A stretch of 64,000 bases of DNA. Origin: Listeria immobilis (GTDB lineage Bacteria; Bacillota; Bacilli; Lactobacillales; Listeriaceae). Where the stretch lies: assembly GCF_014322765.1 (NCBI RefSeq), contig NZ_JAASTZ010000006.1, forward strand, positions 62,001 through 126,000, read 5' to 3'. The notes below the pieces were generated by a model that saw only the letters and a list, made by a program, of their open reading frames with translations, had not been told where the DNA came from and did not search any database. The position numbers and the translations under genes were made by a program. This document shows positions 36,639 to 47,010 of this stretch, piece by piece (positions within the stretch are counted from its first letter, which is position 1; every line of letters starts with the position of its first letter).

Positions 36639-38414
36639 ATGATAGAGCAAGCAAAAGTAATTTTACAACAAAATTTTGGTTATCAAGATTTTCGGGATGG
36701 TCAAGTAGATGTCATTTCCAAACTTTGCGCAGGAGAAGATGCCCTCGCAATCATGCCAACAGGTGGTGGGAAGTCACTTTGTTATCAAATTCCTGCACTG
36801 TTATTTGATGGATTAACTATTGTTGTTTCTCCACTTATTTCACTGATGAAAGATCAAGTGGATGCGCTGGTTTCTGAAGGAATTGCCGCCACTTTTATCA
36901 ATAGTACATTGACGACTCACGAAATCAACCTTCGTTTAGACGCTGCTTTTTCAGGAGAAGTTAAGATGCTCTATATTGCACCAGAACGAATCGAAACGCC
37001 AGGCTTTCAGCGACTAATCGAACAAGTACCGATTTCCTTATTCGCAATTGATGAAGCTCACTGTATTTCGCAGTGGGGACACGATTTTAGACCAAGTTAT
37101 TTAACGTTATGTGATAGTTTAGATAGAATGAAAAAAAGACCACTTGTTATCGCGCTAACAGCAACTGCAACTCAAGCTGTTTCAGATGATATTTGCCGTT
37201 TGTTAAAAATAGGGCAAAATTCCGTCGTGAAAACAGGATTTTCTAGAGATAATTTAGCTTTTCAAGTAGTTAAAGGACAAGACAAAGATAAATATTTGAT
37301 AGATTACTTATCAAAGAATAAAACAGAATCTGGCATTATTTATGCTTCGACTCGCAAAGAGGTTGAGCGGCTCCATGCGTTTCTGCTTAAAAAAGGCGTT
37401 GAATCTGGAATGTACCACGGTGGCATGACTGATTTAGCAAGACAAGAGTGGCAAGAAAAATTTCTATACGATGATATTCGTGTAATCGTTGCTACAAATG
37501 CATTTGGAATGGGAATTAATAAATCCAATGTGCGCTTTGTTATTCACTATAACATTCCTCGAAATATTGAAGCATACTACCAAGAAGCTGGACGAGCCGG
37601 TCGTGATGGCGTTCCAAGTGATTGTATTTTACTTTTTTCACCACAAGATAGTCGGATACAGCAGTTTTTAATTGAGCAATCTGAACTGGATGAAGAACGT
37701 AAGCAGAATGAATTTGCCAAACTACGCCAAATGACGGGGTATGGTTATACAGAAATTTGCTTACAAAAATATATCGTCCAATATTTTGGCGATGATGAGG
37801 AAAATTGTGGTAAATGTAGTAATTGTTTAGACATTAGAGAGGCAACAGATGTGACGATTCAGGCTCAACAAGTTTTCTCCTGCATTAAAAGAATGGGAGA
37901 ACGCTTTGGAAAGGTGTTAATTGCCAAAGTATTAACTGGTTCGGCTGATCAAAAAGTAAAGGACTGGCGATTTGATGAACTCAGCACATATGGCTTAATG
38001 AAAGAGGACTCTCAAAAAGACGTATTGCAGCTTATCGACTACCTCATAGCTGAAAAATATTTACAACCAACTGACAGCCAGTTTCCATCATTAAAATTAA
38101 CTGATCGTGCTGTTTCCGTACTGCGAGGCGAATTAAAAGTAGCACGAAAACAAGCGAAACGAGCAGAAAAAGTGAAGCTAGCAGTAAATAGTAGTTTATT
38201 TGAACAACTTCGGGAAGTACGAAGAGAGTTAGCTTCCAAGCATAAAGTTCCACCATATATCATTTTTTCTGATGAGACCTTGCGAGAAATGTGTGCTTAC
38301 TTACCGCAAGATGAAGAGGCGCTTTTAGAAGTTAAAGGAATTGGTGCAATGAAACGGGACAAATACGGAGCGGCATTTTTGGCAGTTTTGCAACAAGAAG
38401 CAGTGAAAGAATAG
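36639..38414 (+). CDS. recQ: ATP-dependent DNA helicase RecQ
   Basis: A 591-residue 3'-5' superfamily 2 helicase. Motif 0 FGYQDFRDGQ, motif I MPTGGGKSLCYQIPAL, DEAH box AIDEAHCISQWGHDFR, motif III ALTATAT, and motif VI QEAGRAGRDG are present. The zinc region has Cys residues in ENCGKCSNCLD, followed by a winged helix and a C-terminal HRDC domain (SDETLREMCAYLPQDEEALL). It acts in recombination and fork repair and physically partners topoisomerase III, whose gene follows 46 bp later, so the pair is probably cotranscribed. Confidence 0.95.
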   Translation: MIEQAKVILQQNFGYQDFRDGQVDVISKLCAGEDALAIMPTGGGKSLCYQIPALLFDGLTIVVSPLISLMKDQVDALVSEGIAATFINSTLTTHEINLRLDAAFSGEVKMLYIAPERIETPGFQRLIEQVPISLFAIDEAHCISQWGHDFRPSYLTLCDSLDRMKKRPLVIALTATATQAVSDDICRLLKIGQNSVVKTGFSRDNLAFQVVKGQDKDKYLIDYLSKNKTESGIIYASTRKEVERLHAFLLKKGVESGMYHGGMTDLARQEWQEKFLYDDIRVIVATNAFGMGINKSNVRFVIHYNIPRNIEAYYQEAGRAGRDGVPSDCILLFSPQDSRIQQFLIEQSELDEERKQNEFAKLRQMTGYGYTEICLQKYIVQYFGDDEENCGKCSNCLDIREATDVTIQAQQVFSCIKRMGERFGKVLIAKVLTGSADQKVKDWRFDELSTYGLMKEDSQKDVLQLIDYLIAEKYLQPTDSQFPSLKLTDRAVSVLRGELKVARKQAKRAEKVKLAVNSSLFEQLREVRRELASKHKVPPYIIFSDETLREMCAYLPQDEEALLEVKGIGAMKRDKYGAAFLAVLQQEAVKE

Positions 38415-38460
38415 ACGAATTATGTTACGATAAATAGGATAGAAGAGAGGATTTTGACAG

Positions 38461-40614
38461 ATGACAAAAACACTAGTACTGGCAGAGAAACCATCTGTCG
38501 GTAAAGATATTGGTCGTGTACTTGGGGCCAAACAAGGAAAGAATGGCTATTTAGAAGGTGGAAAGTATGTGGTTACGTGGGCGCTTGGGCATCTTGTTAC
38601 ACTAGCAGACCCAGAACGATACGACCCTAAATATAAAAATTGGAACATGGAAGATTTACCAATGCTTCCGGAAAAAATGAAATTAGAACCTATTAAACAA
38701 ACTAGAAAACAGTATGAAACAGTGAAAAAACTCATGAACCGCACGGATATTACAACAATTGTTATTGCGACTGATGCAGGACGTGAAGGAGAATTAGTTG
38801 CACGTTGGATTATTGATTATGCAAAAATCAAAAAGCCGCTTAAACGACTATGGATTTCTTCTGTAACTGACAAAGCAATACGTGAGGGATTTGAACATTT
38901 AAAACCTGGAAAAACATACGAAAATCTGTATTATTCGGCTGTTGCACGTTCGGAAGCAGATTGGGTAGTTGGCATTAACGCAACACGAGCACTTACTACT
39001 AAATATAATGCTCAACTTTCGTGTGGTCGTGTTCAGACACCAACGCTTGCTATGATTCAGTATCGTGAAGAAGAAATTCGCAACTTTAAACCAAGGGAAT
39101 ACTACGGAATTACAGCTCTAACTGAGCAAGAATGTTTCACGTGGAACAATGGGCAAACTTTTGATAAAGCTTTAGCGGAAAAAATAGTCAAATCTTTGCA
39201 AGGTGAAACAGCAGTTATCACCGATGTTTCTATGAAAGAAAAGAAATCATTTTCTCCAGGATTATATGATTTAACAGAGCTGCAACGTGATGCCAGTAAC
39301 CGTTATGACTTTTCCGCAAAAGAAACGCTTAATATTATGCAAACTTTATATGAACGACACAAAATTTTAACTTATCCACGGACAGACTCGCGCTTTATTT
39401 CTACGGACATTGTCCCAACATTAAAAGAACGTTTACATGCTTGTGGCGTTGGTGAAAATGCAAAAGCTACTCGTCAAATTAGCAATAAACCAATCAAAAC
39501 TAATAAATCGTTTGTAGATAATAGCAAAGTTAGTGACCATCATGCGATTATTCCAACAGAGCAAGTCGTTTCACTAGGAGATTTAAGCGATAAAGAACGA
39601 AAAATATATGATTTAGTTGTTAAACGTTTTTTAGCAGTACTTTCAGAGCCATATGTTTATGAAGAGACTGCCGTTAAAGCCAAAATTGGTCAAGAAGATT
39701 TCACGTTAAAAGGAAAAGTAGTTAAATCACTCGGTTGGAAAAGTATTTATGGAGAAGCACGTGAACCAGATCAGCTAACAAAAATGAAAAAAGGGGATAA
39801 AATTCCAGTTAGACGAGTAAACTTGGAAACTGGAAAAACAAAACCACCAGCTAGATTTAATGAAGCAACCCTATTATCAGCAATGGAAAATCCGTCGAAA
39901 TACATGGAAACCTCGAATAAAGCACTGGCGAAAACACTTGGTGATACAGGTGGGCTCGGAACAGTTGCAACTCGAGCGGATATTATCGAAAAACTTTTCA
40001 ACAGTTTCTCATTGGAAAAACAAGGTAAAGAAATCCAAATAACTTCCAAAGGTCGCCAATTGCTTGAATTAGTTCCAGAGGATTTAAAGTCTCCAGAATT
40101 AACTGCTCGTTGGGAACAAAAGCTATCCAAAATTGCAAAAGGCGAATTAGATTACCGTAAGTTCACTGCGGAGATGCGTGATTATGCGAAAAAAGCAGTG
40201 ACGGAAATTAAACAAAATGATAAGAAATTCCGTCATGATAATATCACTTCTCAGAAATGTCCTGATTGCGGAAAACCAATGCTAAAAGTTAAAGGAAAAC
40301 GAGGAACGATGCTCGTATGCCAAGATCGTGAGTGCGGCCATCGCGAATCACTTTCAAGAACAACTAATGCACGTTGCCCTAATTGCCATAAGCGGATGGA
40401 AATGCGTGGTGAAGGAGAGAAACAACTGTTTGTGTGTGTTTGTGGTTATCGTGAGAAACTCTCTGCTTTCCAGGAACGTCGTGACAAACAAAAAAATAAA
40501 AACGTCTCTAAAACAGATGTTGCGAAGTTTATGAAGAAACAAAACAAGCAAGATGATGAACCGTTCAACAATCCAATGGCAGAAGCACTTGCCAAGTTAA
40601 AATTAGATAAATAA
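38461..40614 (+). CDS. topB: DNA topoisomerase III
   Basis: A 717-residue type IA topoisomerase. The Toprim domain is at the N-terminus (TLVLAEKPSVGKDIGRVLGA; ATDAGREGEL), and the catalytic Tyr lies in KILTYPRTDSRFIS (about residue 310). The C-terminus carries zinc-finger-like Cys pairs (CPDCGKPM, CQDRECGH, CPNCHKRM, CVCGYREK) and a basic tail. With RecQ it resolves recombination and replication intermediates. A one-mismatch parS lies within the gene at 39133. Confidence 0.95.
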   Translation: MTKTLVLAEKPSVGKDIGRVLGAKQGKNGYLEGGKYVVTWALGHLVTLADPERYDPKYKNWNMEDLPMLPEKMKLEPIKQTRKQYETVKKLMNRTDITTIVIATDAGREGELVARWIIDYAKIKKPLKRLWISSVTDKAIREGFEHLKPGKTYENLYYSAVARSEADWVVGINATRALTTKYNAQLSCGRVQTPTLAMIQYREEEIRNFKPREYYGITALTEQECFTWNNGQTFDKALAEKIVKSLQGETAVITDVSMKEKKSFSPGLYDLTELQRDASNRYDFSAKETLNIMQTLYERHKILTYPRTDSRFISTDIVPTLKERLHACGVGENAKATRQISNKPIKTNKSFVDNSKVSDHHAIIPTEQVVSLGDLSDKERKIYDLVVKRFLAVLSEPYVYEETAVKAKIGQEDFTLKGKVVKSLGWKSIYGEAREPDQLTKMKKGDKIPVRRVNLETGKTKPPARFNEATLLSAMENPSKYMETSNKALAKTLGDTGGLGTVATRADIIEKLFNSFSLEKQGKEIQITSKGRQLLELVPEDLKSPELTARWEQKLSKIAKGELDYRKFTAEMRDYAKKAVTEIKQNDKKFRHDNITSQKCPDCGKPMLKVKGKRGTMLVCQDRECGHRESLSRTTNARCPNCHKRMEMRGEGEKQLFVCVCGYREKLSAFQERRDKQKNKNVSKTDVAKFMKKQNKQDDEPFNNPMAEALAKLKLDK
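39133..39148. other. parS-like site (one mismatch) in topB
   Basis: TGTTTCACGTGGAACA, the same variant as that inside gshF. Confidence 0.7.
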
Positions 40615-40620
40615 AATCAA

Positions 40621-40658
40621 CAAAGCGACCCACTCAAATCGAGTGGATCGCTTTGTTT
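40621..40658 (+). terminator. terminator after topB
   Basis: A 15-bp stem with one mismatch (40621-40635 with 40641-40655) and a short T tail. Confidence 0.75.
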
Positions 40659-40711
40659 GACATAAAAGGTAGTATACGGAACAATAAAATAAGAATTATA
40701 TTAAAAAGGAG

Positions 40712-42388
40712 ATGTTTCACGTGAAACATAATCGTTTAATTATAGAATCAGGTATTCCGGCTAAAATGCGGGATGGAGTAACACTTTATGCGGATATATA
40801 TCGCCCAGCAGACGAAGGGAAGTACCCAGTGTTACTAACGCGATTACCTTATAGCAAATCTTATGGGCTTCATTTTATCAGACCGAATATTTTGGCACAA
40901 CAAGGTTATATTGTTATTGTTCAAGATGTTCGCGGAAGATACGCATCAGAAGGGGAATTTGTACCTTACATAGCAGAAGTTGATGATGGTTATGACACAA
41001 TTGAATGGGCCGCAAATCTTCCTTACGCAAATGGAGATGTAGGGATGTTTGGTTTATCTTATTATGGCTACACACAAATATTAGCGGCAATTAGTGGAAA
41101 TACTCATTTAAAGGCAATTGCACCAATTATGGCGCAAAACAGCATGACAGATGTTTTTAATGATCATGATGGAGCACTTGAATTAGGTATGTGGGAAACG
41201 TGGAACTTAGAATCCATGCTACCGGATATGCTGTCGCGGAAATACAGGACACGAGAAGCACTGAAACAGGCAGCGGATACTCTGACGGAAAACTTGGATA
41301 ACCTGGATATGCTTTATAAATTTAAACCATATAAAGATTGGCCAGCAATTGGTCGTGAAGAAATGCCATATTTTGCAAAATTATTAGACTATGAACCAAC
41401 GAACAGCCACTGGGAGAAGATTGATGCTAAAAGTAACTATGATAAAATTAAAGTTCCTGGTCTTCATGTTGCCGGTTGGTATGATTGCTTTTTAGATAAA
41501 ACAATTGCTAATTTCCAAAATGGATATAGTCGAGGCTTTGGAGATAAGCTTGTGATTGGACCATGGACACATGCTAATTTTGGTCAAATGATTGGTGATC
41601 GGGACTTTGGTATGGCAGCTAATGCATGGGGGGAAGCAAGTATGCATAAACGGCATATCGAATGGTTTAATCACCAGTTAAAACAAAAACCGCTCCCAGA
41701 AATGGCGCCAATTAATTACTTTGTTATGGGGCTAAATGAGTGGAAAACTGCGGAAGAATGGCCACCTAAAAATGTAGCTGAGACCCCTCTTTATTTCCAA
41801 AAAGGAGAAGTAGGCGCCGAGTTTTCAGCACCAACAACTTTTACTGAGTCGAGATTTAGCTATAATCCAGAAAACCCCGTTCCATCTAATGGTGGAGGAA
41901 CACTGCATAAAGAACTACATGCTGACGGGCCGCGAGATCAACAAACTTTAGAACTTCGCGAGGATATACTTTGCTACACCACAGCTCCATTAGATAAAGC
42001 ATTAGAAGTAACAGGACCCGTTCAAGTAAAATTATGGGCCAAAACAGATGCGCCAAATACAGATTTCACCGCTAAGTTAGTGGATGTTTTCCCGGATGGT
42101 AAAGCATTTAATCTCGCTGATGGGATTATTCGCGCAGCCAAACAACATGGCGATAATGTACAAAACAATATCAATGAATACACCATAGATCTATGGGCAA
42201 CAAGCAACATGTTCCAAAAAGGGCATCAAATTCGCATTGAAATTTCTTCTAGTAACTTCCCAAGATTCGACCCAAACCCAAACACAGGAGAGAGCTTCAT
42301 CAATTCAACCGACAGCCAAATTGCGAATCAAACAATTTATCATAGCCCAGAATACCCGTCACATATCCTATTGCCAATTGTCAGGTAG
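40712..42388 (+). CDS. CocE/NonD family hydrolase (X-Pro dipeptidyl-peptidase S15-like)
   Basis: A 558-residue alpha/beta hydrolase. N-terminal PAKMRDGVTLYADIYRP and VVQDVRGRYASEGEF lead to the nucleophile Ser in MFGLSYYGYTQ (about residue 117), the acid region HVAGWYDCFLDK and the His in VIGPWTHANFGQ. A C-terminal jelly-roll domain begins near residue 330 (GPVQVKLWAKTDAPNTDFTA). The family includes cocaine esterase and acyl-peptide/ester hydrolases; the real substrate is unknown. The AAAAAGGAG site and ATG 40712 fix the start, which overlaps a perfect parS, so the first residues are MFHVKH. Confidence 0.88.
   Translation: MFHVKHNRLIIESGIPAKMRDGVTLYADIYRPADEGKYPVLLTRLPYSKSYGLHFIRPNILAQQGYIVIVQDVRGRYASEGEFVPYIAEVDDGYDTIEWAANLPYANGDVGMFGLSYYGYTQILAAISGNTHLKAIAPIMAQNSMTDVFNDHDGALELGMWETWNLESMLPDMLSRKYRTREALKQAADTLTENLDNLDMLYKFKPYKDWPAIGREEMPYFAKLLDYEPTNSHWEKIDAKSNYDKIKVPGLHVAGWYDCFLDKTIANFQNGYSRGFGDKLVIGPWTHANFGQMIGDRDFGMAANAWGEASMHKRHIEWFNHQLKQKPLPEMAPINYFVMGLNEWKTAEEWPPKNVAETPLYFQKGEVGAEFSAPTTFTESRFSYNPENPVPSNGGGTLHKELHADGPRDQQTLELREDILCYTTAPLDKALEVTGPVQVKLWAKTDAPNTDFTAKLVDVFPDGKAFNLADGIIRAAKQHGDNVQNNINEYTIDLWATSNMFQKGHQIRIEISSSNFPRFDPNPNTGESFINSTDSQIANQTIYHSPEYPSHILLPIVR
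40713..40728. other. parS site (perfect) overlapping a start codon
   Basis: TGTTTCACGTGAAACA begins at the second base of the start codon of the hydrolase gene. Confidence 0.92.
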
Positions 42389-42559
42389 TTTCTCTTTGGG
42401 CGAAAAGTTTTATATACGAGGCAATTAAATCATGGTAAAATATGAAAGTATCCGTCTGAAAAATGAACTCTATTAGAAAAAGGGAATTTAAAATAGAGTT
42501 CTTGATGAAAATATAGATAAAATGAGTGATATTTTTGCTCAAATGAAGGAGAAGTTATA

Positions 42560-43897
42560 GTGAAAAATATAATAAAAAAAGCTGGGATTGCAATTATGGC
42601 AGCCTCCCTAGCGATAAGTGGCTTTTTAGTAAGCCCGAACTTGGCTCAAGCTGCAGAAGCACCAAATGTTAACGCAAATGCAGCCATCGCAATAGAAGAA
42701 AGCACAGGGAAAATTTTATATTCCAAAGACGCAGATAAGCTAATGGGCATCGCATCTATGACGAAAATGATGGATGAATATTTGTTATTAGAAGCAATTA
42801 ATGATGGAAAGTTAAAATGGGACGATAAAGTAACCATTTCGGAATATGCTTATAAAGTTTCTCAAGATACCTCATTGTCCAATGTACCGCTTAGACTAGG
42901 CGAACAGTATACAGTACAAGAATTATATGAAGCAATGGCGATTTATTCAGCAAATGGTGCAGCAATAGCTATTTCTGAAAAAATTGCAGGTTCTGAAAAA
43001 GAATTCGTAGCAATGATGAATAAAAAAGCAGAGGAACTAAAACTTGGTGAGCATCAATTTGTTAACTCAACTGGGCTTAATAATGAAGATTTAAAAGGTG
43101 GGCAACAAGTTGGTGGTCCAAAAGATGAAAACAAAATGACAGCTCGCGGTATGGCGAAGTTAGCAAATCACTTAATTAATGACTATCCGGAAGTACTTAA
43201 AACAGCAAGCACAACAAAAAAAGAATTTCGTAAAGGAACATCTGACCAAATAGATATGACAAACTGGAATTGGCTATTGCCAGGTCTGATTTACGGTCGT
43301 GAAGGTGTAGACGGATTAAAAACCGGAACTACTGATTATGCTGGAATGTGCTTAACTGCTACAGCTGTGCAAGACGGTATGCGCGTTATCACCGTTGTAT
43401 TACATGCTAATGGTGGAGGAGAAGGAGAACACACTAGCGCTCGTTTTGATGAAACAAACAAAATGCTAGATTATTCCTTTAATAATTTTCAAGTAAAAGA
43501 AGTACAAAAAGCTGGTTCAAAAGTGAAAGACCCTGCCACTATCGCAGTAGATAAAGGTAAAGAAGACACAGTTGGACTTGTTACAAAAGATGCGGTAAAA
43601 CTAGTTGTGCCAAAAACTGGCAATGAACCAAAATTAACTACAAAAGTAACATTAAAAGATAAAACGCTAGAAGCACCAGTTAAGAAAAATACCGAAGTTG
43701 GTGAAATGGCGGTCTCTTTGAAAGATGGCGACAAATTAGGTTATCTTGACGGGGCGCAAACAGAAAATGTTAAAGTTGTAACTGCTAGCGACGTCGAAAA
43801 AGCAAACTGGTTTGCTCTTTCCGCACAAGCAGTTGGATCATTCTTTACAGGCGTTGGCGATTATGTAGCTGATGGTGTACAAGGTTGGTTTAATTAA
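42560..43897 (+). CDS. dacA: D-alanyl-D-alanine carboxypeptidase (PBP5-type)
   Basis: A 445-residue low-molecular-weight penicillin-binding protein that trims the terminal D-Ala from peptidoglycan stem peptides outside the membrane. Signal peptide with cleavage near AQAAEA (residues 29-34), active Ser in SMTK (66-69), SAN in YSANGAAI, KTG in DGLKTGTTDYAG, then the PBP5 C-terminal beta domain and a terminal amphipathic helix for membrane attachment (FFTGVGDYVADGVQGWF). It starts with GTG behind GAAGGAGAAG. A terminator follows. Confidence 0.95.
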   Translation: MKNIIKKAGIAIMAASLAISGFLVSPNLAQAAEAPNVNANAAIAIEESTGKILYSKDADKLMGIASMTKMMDEYLLLEAINDGKLKWDDKVTISEYAYKVSQDTSLSNVPLRLGEQYTVQELYEAMAIYSANGAAIAISEKIAGSEKEFVAMMNKKAEELKLGEHQFVNSTGLNNEDLKGGQQVGGPKDENKMTARGMAKLANHLINDYPEVLKTASTTKKEFRKGTSDQIDMTNWNWLLPGLIYGREGVDGLKTGTTDYAGMCLTATAVQDGMRVITVVLHANGGGEGEHTSARFDETNKMLDYSFNNFQVKEVQKAGSKVKDPATIAVDKGKEDTVGLVTKDAVKLVVPKTGNEPKLTTKVTLKDKTLEAPVKKNTEVGEMAVSLKDGDKLGYLDGAQTENVKVVTASDVEKANWFALSAQAVGSFFTGVGDYVADGVQGWFN

Positions 43898-43920
43898 ACT
43901 ATATTTATACACATAGGAAC

Positions 43921-43960
43921 AAAAGAGATAGCATTCCCACCGGATGCTATCTCTTTTTGC
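43921..43960. terminator. dacA terminator
   Basis: A 14-bp perfect stem (43921-43934 with 43944-43957), loop of 9, T tail; A-rich on the other side. Confidence 0.85.
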
Positions 43961-44097
43961 TGTGATCAAATGCAGACTAGTTTGATTATAAAATGCTTTG
44001 TATAGGTTCTTTTAAATAGTTAGCTCACGGACTTTTCAATGCTTATTTATACAGACAACAGTCGTGTATCCTAACAAACATAAGTGAGAATATCTTC

Positions 44098-44346
44098 CTA
44101 ATCAGGGGAATCGGCTTTTTTATTTATTGGCCAATTTTTATAGAACCACAGTAAGAAGAATATGATACTAATAGCAAGAAATAAAATAGGAACTATAATG
44201 AGCTTTGTAGACATCAAACTTTGATTAATACTACCATCCATGAATCCAGATTGAATGATTAATCCCCTAACAAAACTTAAAACTTGTACAATAAATAATA
44301 GAATTAGGGCAATAAATCCACTTGTAATAAAATATTTAAAATACAT
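44098..44346 (-). CDS. small two-helix membrane protein
   Basis: An 82-residue protein with two hydrophobic helices (FITSGFIALILLFIVQVLSF and LIIVPILFLAISIIFFLLWF) and a short charged tail. The ATG at 44344-44346 is chosen because GAGGTGA is 8 bp before it; a TTG two codons earlier is too close. It is divergent from the secreted protein gene at 44437. Size and layout would suit an immunity or partner protein for that secreted protein, but this is only inference. Confidence 0.6.
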   Translation of the reverse strand: MYFKYFITSGFIALILLFIVQVLSFVRGLIIQSGFMDGSINQSLMSTKLIIVPILFLAISIIFFLLWFYKNWPINKKADSPD

Positions 44347-44436
44347 ATGCAATTCACCTCTGTTTTAATTTTCTTTTTATTTAGATTTATGGTACCATAA
44401 ATTTGCTGAGATGAAAACAAAAAAAGGAGACTATTT

Positions 44437-45084
44437 ATGCTAAAATATAATTACTTAAAAATTGGTTTTCTGTTAGTACTAACGGGGTTTATATTCTTCA
44501 TGATTCAAGTTCAGCCAGTTTCTGCTAATGAAACTGCGAATGATTTGAATGCAGATGAAGAATATGTTGACAATGAATATGTTGAGAAACTAGATGGAAT
44601 TATAATTAACGGGGAAAGTTCAGAGGAAGTTATTGATGAAGGGGTATCTCCTGAAAAAGGAATGTTATATGGCATATCATCGTTTTGGGAAATATATAGT
44701 AAAACCAAAACGGCGAATTCTTATGGTCCTTGGAATGTAGGGACATCCTCAAAGAAATCAAATGCTTCGGGGACTTTAAGCTATTCGCGCTCATTTACAA
44801 GTTCGAATTCTTATTCCGGCACATTGAAAGTACCAAAAAGTAAGCTAAATGCATCTGTAGGTTTTAATGTTACGAAAAGCACTACGGCAACTTCATCCTA
44901 TTCTGTAAATGTTAAGAAAAATAAAGCTTATACTATTTACTATAGAAGGGTCTATACAAATTATAAAGTCAAGCAAAGATATAAGAATATTAATACTTGG
45001 ACTGGACAAGTCTATTACAATAATTATGCTAATGTATATCCAAAAAAATATTCGCATATACAATTCAAAGCAGTAGAAAAATAA
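44437..45084 (+). CDS. secreted Ser/Tyr-rich protein, unknown
   Basis: A 215-residue exported protein. The signal peptide (basic start, hydrophobic LKIGFLLVLTGFIFFMIQVQ) has probable cleavage after VSA (about residue 29). An acidic stretch of about 45 residues is followed by a basic beta-rich domain with alternating Ser/Thr/Tyr (GTLSYSRSFTSSNSYSGTLK, VGFNVTKSTTATSSYSVNVK, YTIYYRRVYTNYKVKQRY). There is no LPXTG or GW anchor. The pattern of alternating polar and aromatic strands recalls secreted pore-forming or bacteriocin-like proteins, but no family is recognised. AAAAGGAG lies before the ATG. Confidence 0.65.
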   Translation: MLKYNYLKIGFLLVLTGFIFFMIQVQPVSANETANDLNADEEYVDNEYVEKLDGIIINGESSEEVIDEGVSPEKGMLYGISSFWEIYSKTKTANSYGPWNVGTSSKKSNASGTLSYSRSFTSSNSYSGTLKVPKSKLNASVGFNVTKSTTATSSYSVNVKKNKAYTIYYRRVYTNYKVKQRYKNINTWTGQVYYNNYANVYPKKYSHIQFKAVEK

Positions 45085-45166
45085 ATCTTATAAAATTCCA
45101 TCTCAGTAGGGCGCATAGATATATGTGCTTTTTTCTACACTATGATTTGAAGATTTCTACCAAAAA

Positions 45167-45210
45167 AAATCCTGTTAAGAGTCATATCGAATCTTAACGG
45201 GATTTTTTTG
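45167..45210. terminator. bidirectional terminator
   Basis: A 14-bp stem with one G-T pair (45167-45180 with 45192-45205), flanked by A and T runs. It serves the secreted protein gene and the exporter operon on the minus strand. Confidence 0.8.
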
Positions 45211-45237
45211 TTCTCTAATAGAGATTCTTAATTATTT

Positions 45238-47010
45238 TCACTCAATCACAAACTGATTATGATAAAGTTCCGAATAAAATCCTTTTGCTTTCATCAGTTC
45301 ATCGTGATTACCTTGCTCAATAACTTCTCCTTGGTGTAGCACCACAATATGGTCTGCGTCGAGGATTGTTTTTAAACGGTGGGCAATAACGAAACTTGTT
45401 CTACCAGAGATAACGTTATCCATGGCTTTTTGGATTCTGCTTTCTGTTACAGTGTCTACATTACTGGTTGCTTCATCTAAAATTAGTAGAGACGGATTCG
45501 TAATGATGGTTCTAGCAATACTCATTAGCTGCTTTTGACCAACACTGAAAATATTGTTTTCATCGCTAATTTCAGTATCATAACCATTTTCTTGACTCAT
45601 AATGAAGTCATGAATATTGGCTTGTTTAGCGGCGTTGAGAACTTCTTCGTCTGTTGCCTCGGGTTTACCGAAAACAATATTATCACGAATTGTGCCTGTG
45701 AATAACACAGAATCTTGAAGTACGATACCAACTTGCTTACGTAAGGAATCAAGTTTAATATCTCGAATATCAATACCATCAAACAAAATCGAACCGCCAT
45801 CAACGTTATAGAAACGATTTAGCAAATTCATAACAGTTGTCTTACCGGAACCAGTCGGACCTACAAGGGCAACCATTTTTCCTTTACTTACATCAATCGA
45901 AACGTCTTTTAGAACTGGTTTTTCAGGATCATATGCAAAATCAACATGATCTAGCTTAACGCCTTTTTTAATCCCATCAATTGTTTGAAGGTTAGCACGT
46001 TCAACTTCTTCTTCTTCGGCAAACACTTCGCTAACGCGGCGCGCACCAGTGATTGCAAGTTGTAGCAAGCTGTACTGGGACGAAATTTGCGTTAGTGGCA
46101 TATAAAACTGTTGTGAATACTGAACGAACATAACAATCAAACCAAGAGCAGCGGTACGTTCTAAGTCACCATTTAACGCTAACCATCCACCAAAGAAGAT
46201 AACAACAGCTGTATTAAGTAGTGAGATACCTTGCATCATTGGGAAAAGTAAACCGGAGTAAACTTGACCTTTGTATGTTGCGTCTTTTACGATATTGTTT
46301 TGTTTTACAAAGCCTTCAATGGTTTCTTCTTCCAAGCCATTAGTGATAATAATTTTTTGACCGGAAATTTTTTCATCGATGTAGCCGTTTAATACACCTA
46401 ATTCATCTTGTTGGTCATCCACATATTTGCGGGCTTTTCGGATGATAATAGTGGCAATAACTACTGCGAATGGTGCAGAGATAAGTGTAACTAAAGCAAG
46501 TTCTACGTTTTGTTGGAACATCATAATGATAACACCAATCATTAGCGCTATATTAGAAAGAACTTGAATGAGCGCCTGGTTAAGTGTATTGGAAATGTTA
46601 TCTAAATCACTAGTAAAGCGACTAAGCATTTCACCATCATTGCGGCTATCGAAGAAACGAATCGATAATTTTTCCATCTTACGGAAAAGCCCTATACGCA
46701 TTCTATTCGTCGATTTACCAGCTACTCCAGTCATAATGATACTTTGGATAAAAGTAGCAGCAGCGAGCAGTACGTAGCAGAGGATAAGCATCCAAATAAT
46801 ATGAATGAAGTCACTCTTATCGTCGACACCTGTTTGCATTAATCGAACGACATAATCGCCTAACTCTTGAACTGCATTACCAATATATTGTGGTGCTTTT
46901 ACTTGCAGATATGTTGCGAAAATGACAGCAACAAAAATGACAGCAAGTTGCGGTTTATAACCTTTGAGATAGTGCCAGAAAAAGCGGCTAATTTGTTTAA
47001 ACTCTTTCAT
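45238..47010 (-). CDS. heterodimeric ABC exporter subunit, canonical ATPase (second gene)
   Basis: A 590-residue half-transporter: six membrane helices, then an ATPase with Walker [10 protein letters not shown], a signature altered to FSVGQKQL, Walker [13 protein letters not shown] (catalytic Glu present) and AHRLKT (switch His). It overlaps the preceding exporter gene by 1 bp. In heterodimeric exporters one composite site is active and the other degenerate; here the altered signature faces the partner's weak Walker B. Probably a multidrug or peptide exporter; substrate unknown. Confidence 0.9.
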   Translation of the reverse strand: MKEFKQISRFFWHYLKGYKPQLAVIFVAVIFATYLQVKAPQYIGNAVQELGDYVVRLMQTGVDDKSDFIHIIWMLILCYVLLAAATFIQSIIMTGVAGKSTNRMRIGLFRKMEKLSIRFFDSRNDGEMLSRFTSDLDNISNTLNQALIQVLSNIALMIGVIIMMFQQNVELALVTLISAPFAVVIATIIIRKARKYVDDQQDELGVLNGYIDEKISGQKIIITNGLEEETIEGFVKQNNIVKDATYKGQVYSGLLFPMMQGISLLNTAVVIFFGGWLALNGDLERTAALGLIVMFVQYSQQFYMPLTQISSQYSLLQLAITGARRVSEVFAEEEEVERANLQTIDGIKKGVKLDHVDFAYDPEKPVLKDVSIDVSKGKMVALVGPTGSGKTTVMNLLNRFYNVDGGSILFDGIDIRDIKLDSLRKQVGIVLQDSVLFTGTIRDNIVFGKPEATDEEVLNAAKQANIHDFIMSQENGYDTEISDENNIFSVGQKQLMSIARTIITNPSLLILDEATSNVDTVTESRIQKAMDNVISGRTSFVIAHRLKTILDADHIVVLHQGEVIEQGNHDELMKAKGFYSELYHNQFVIE

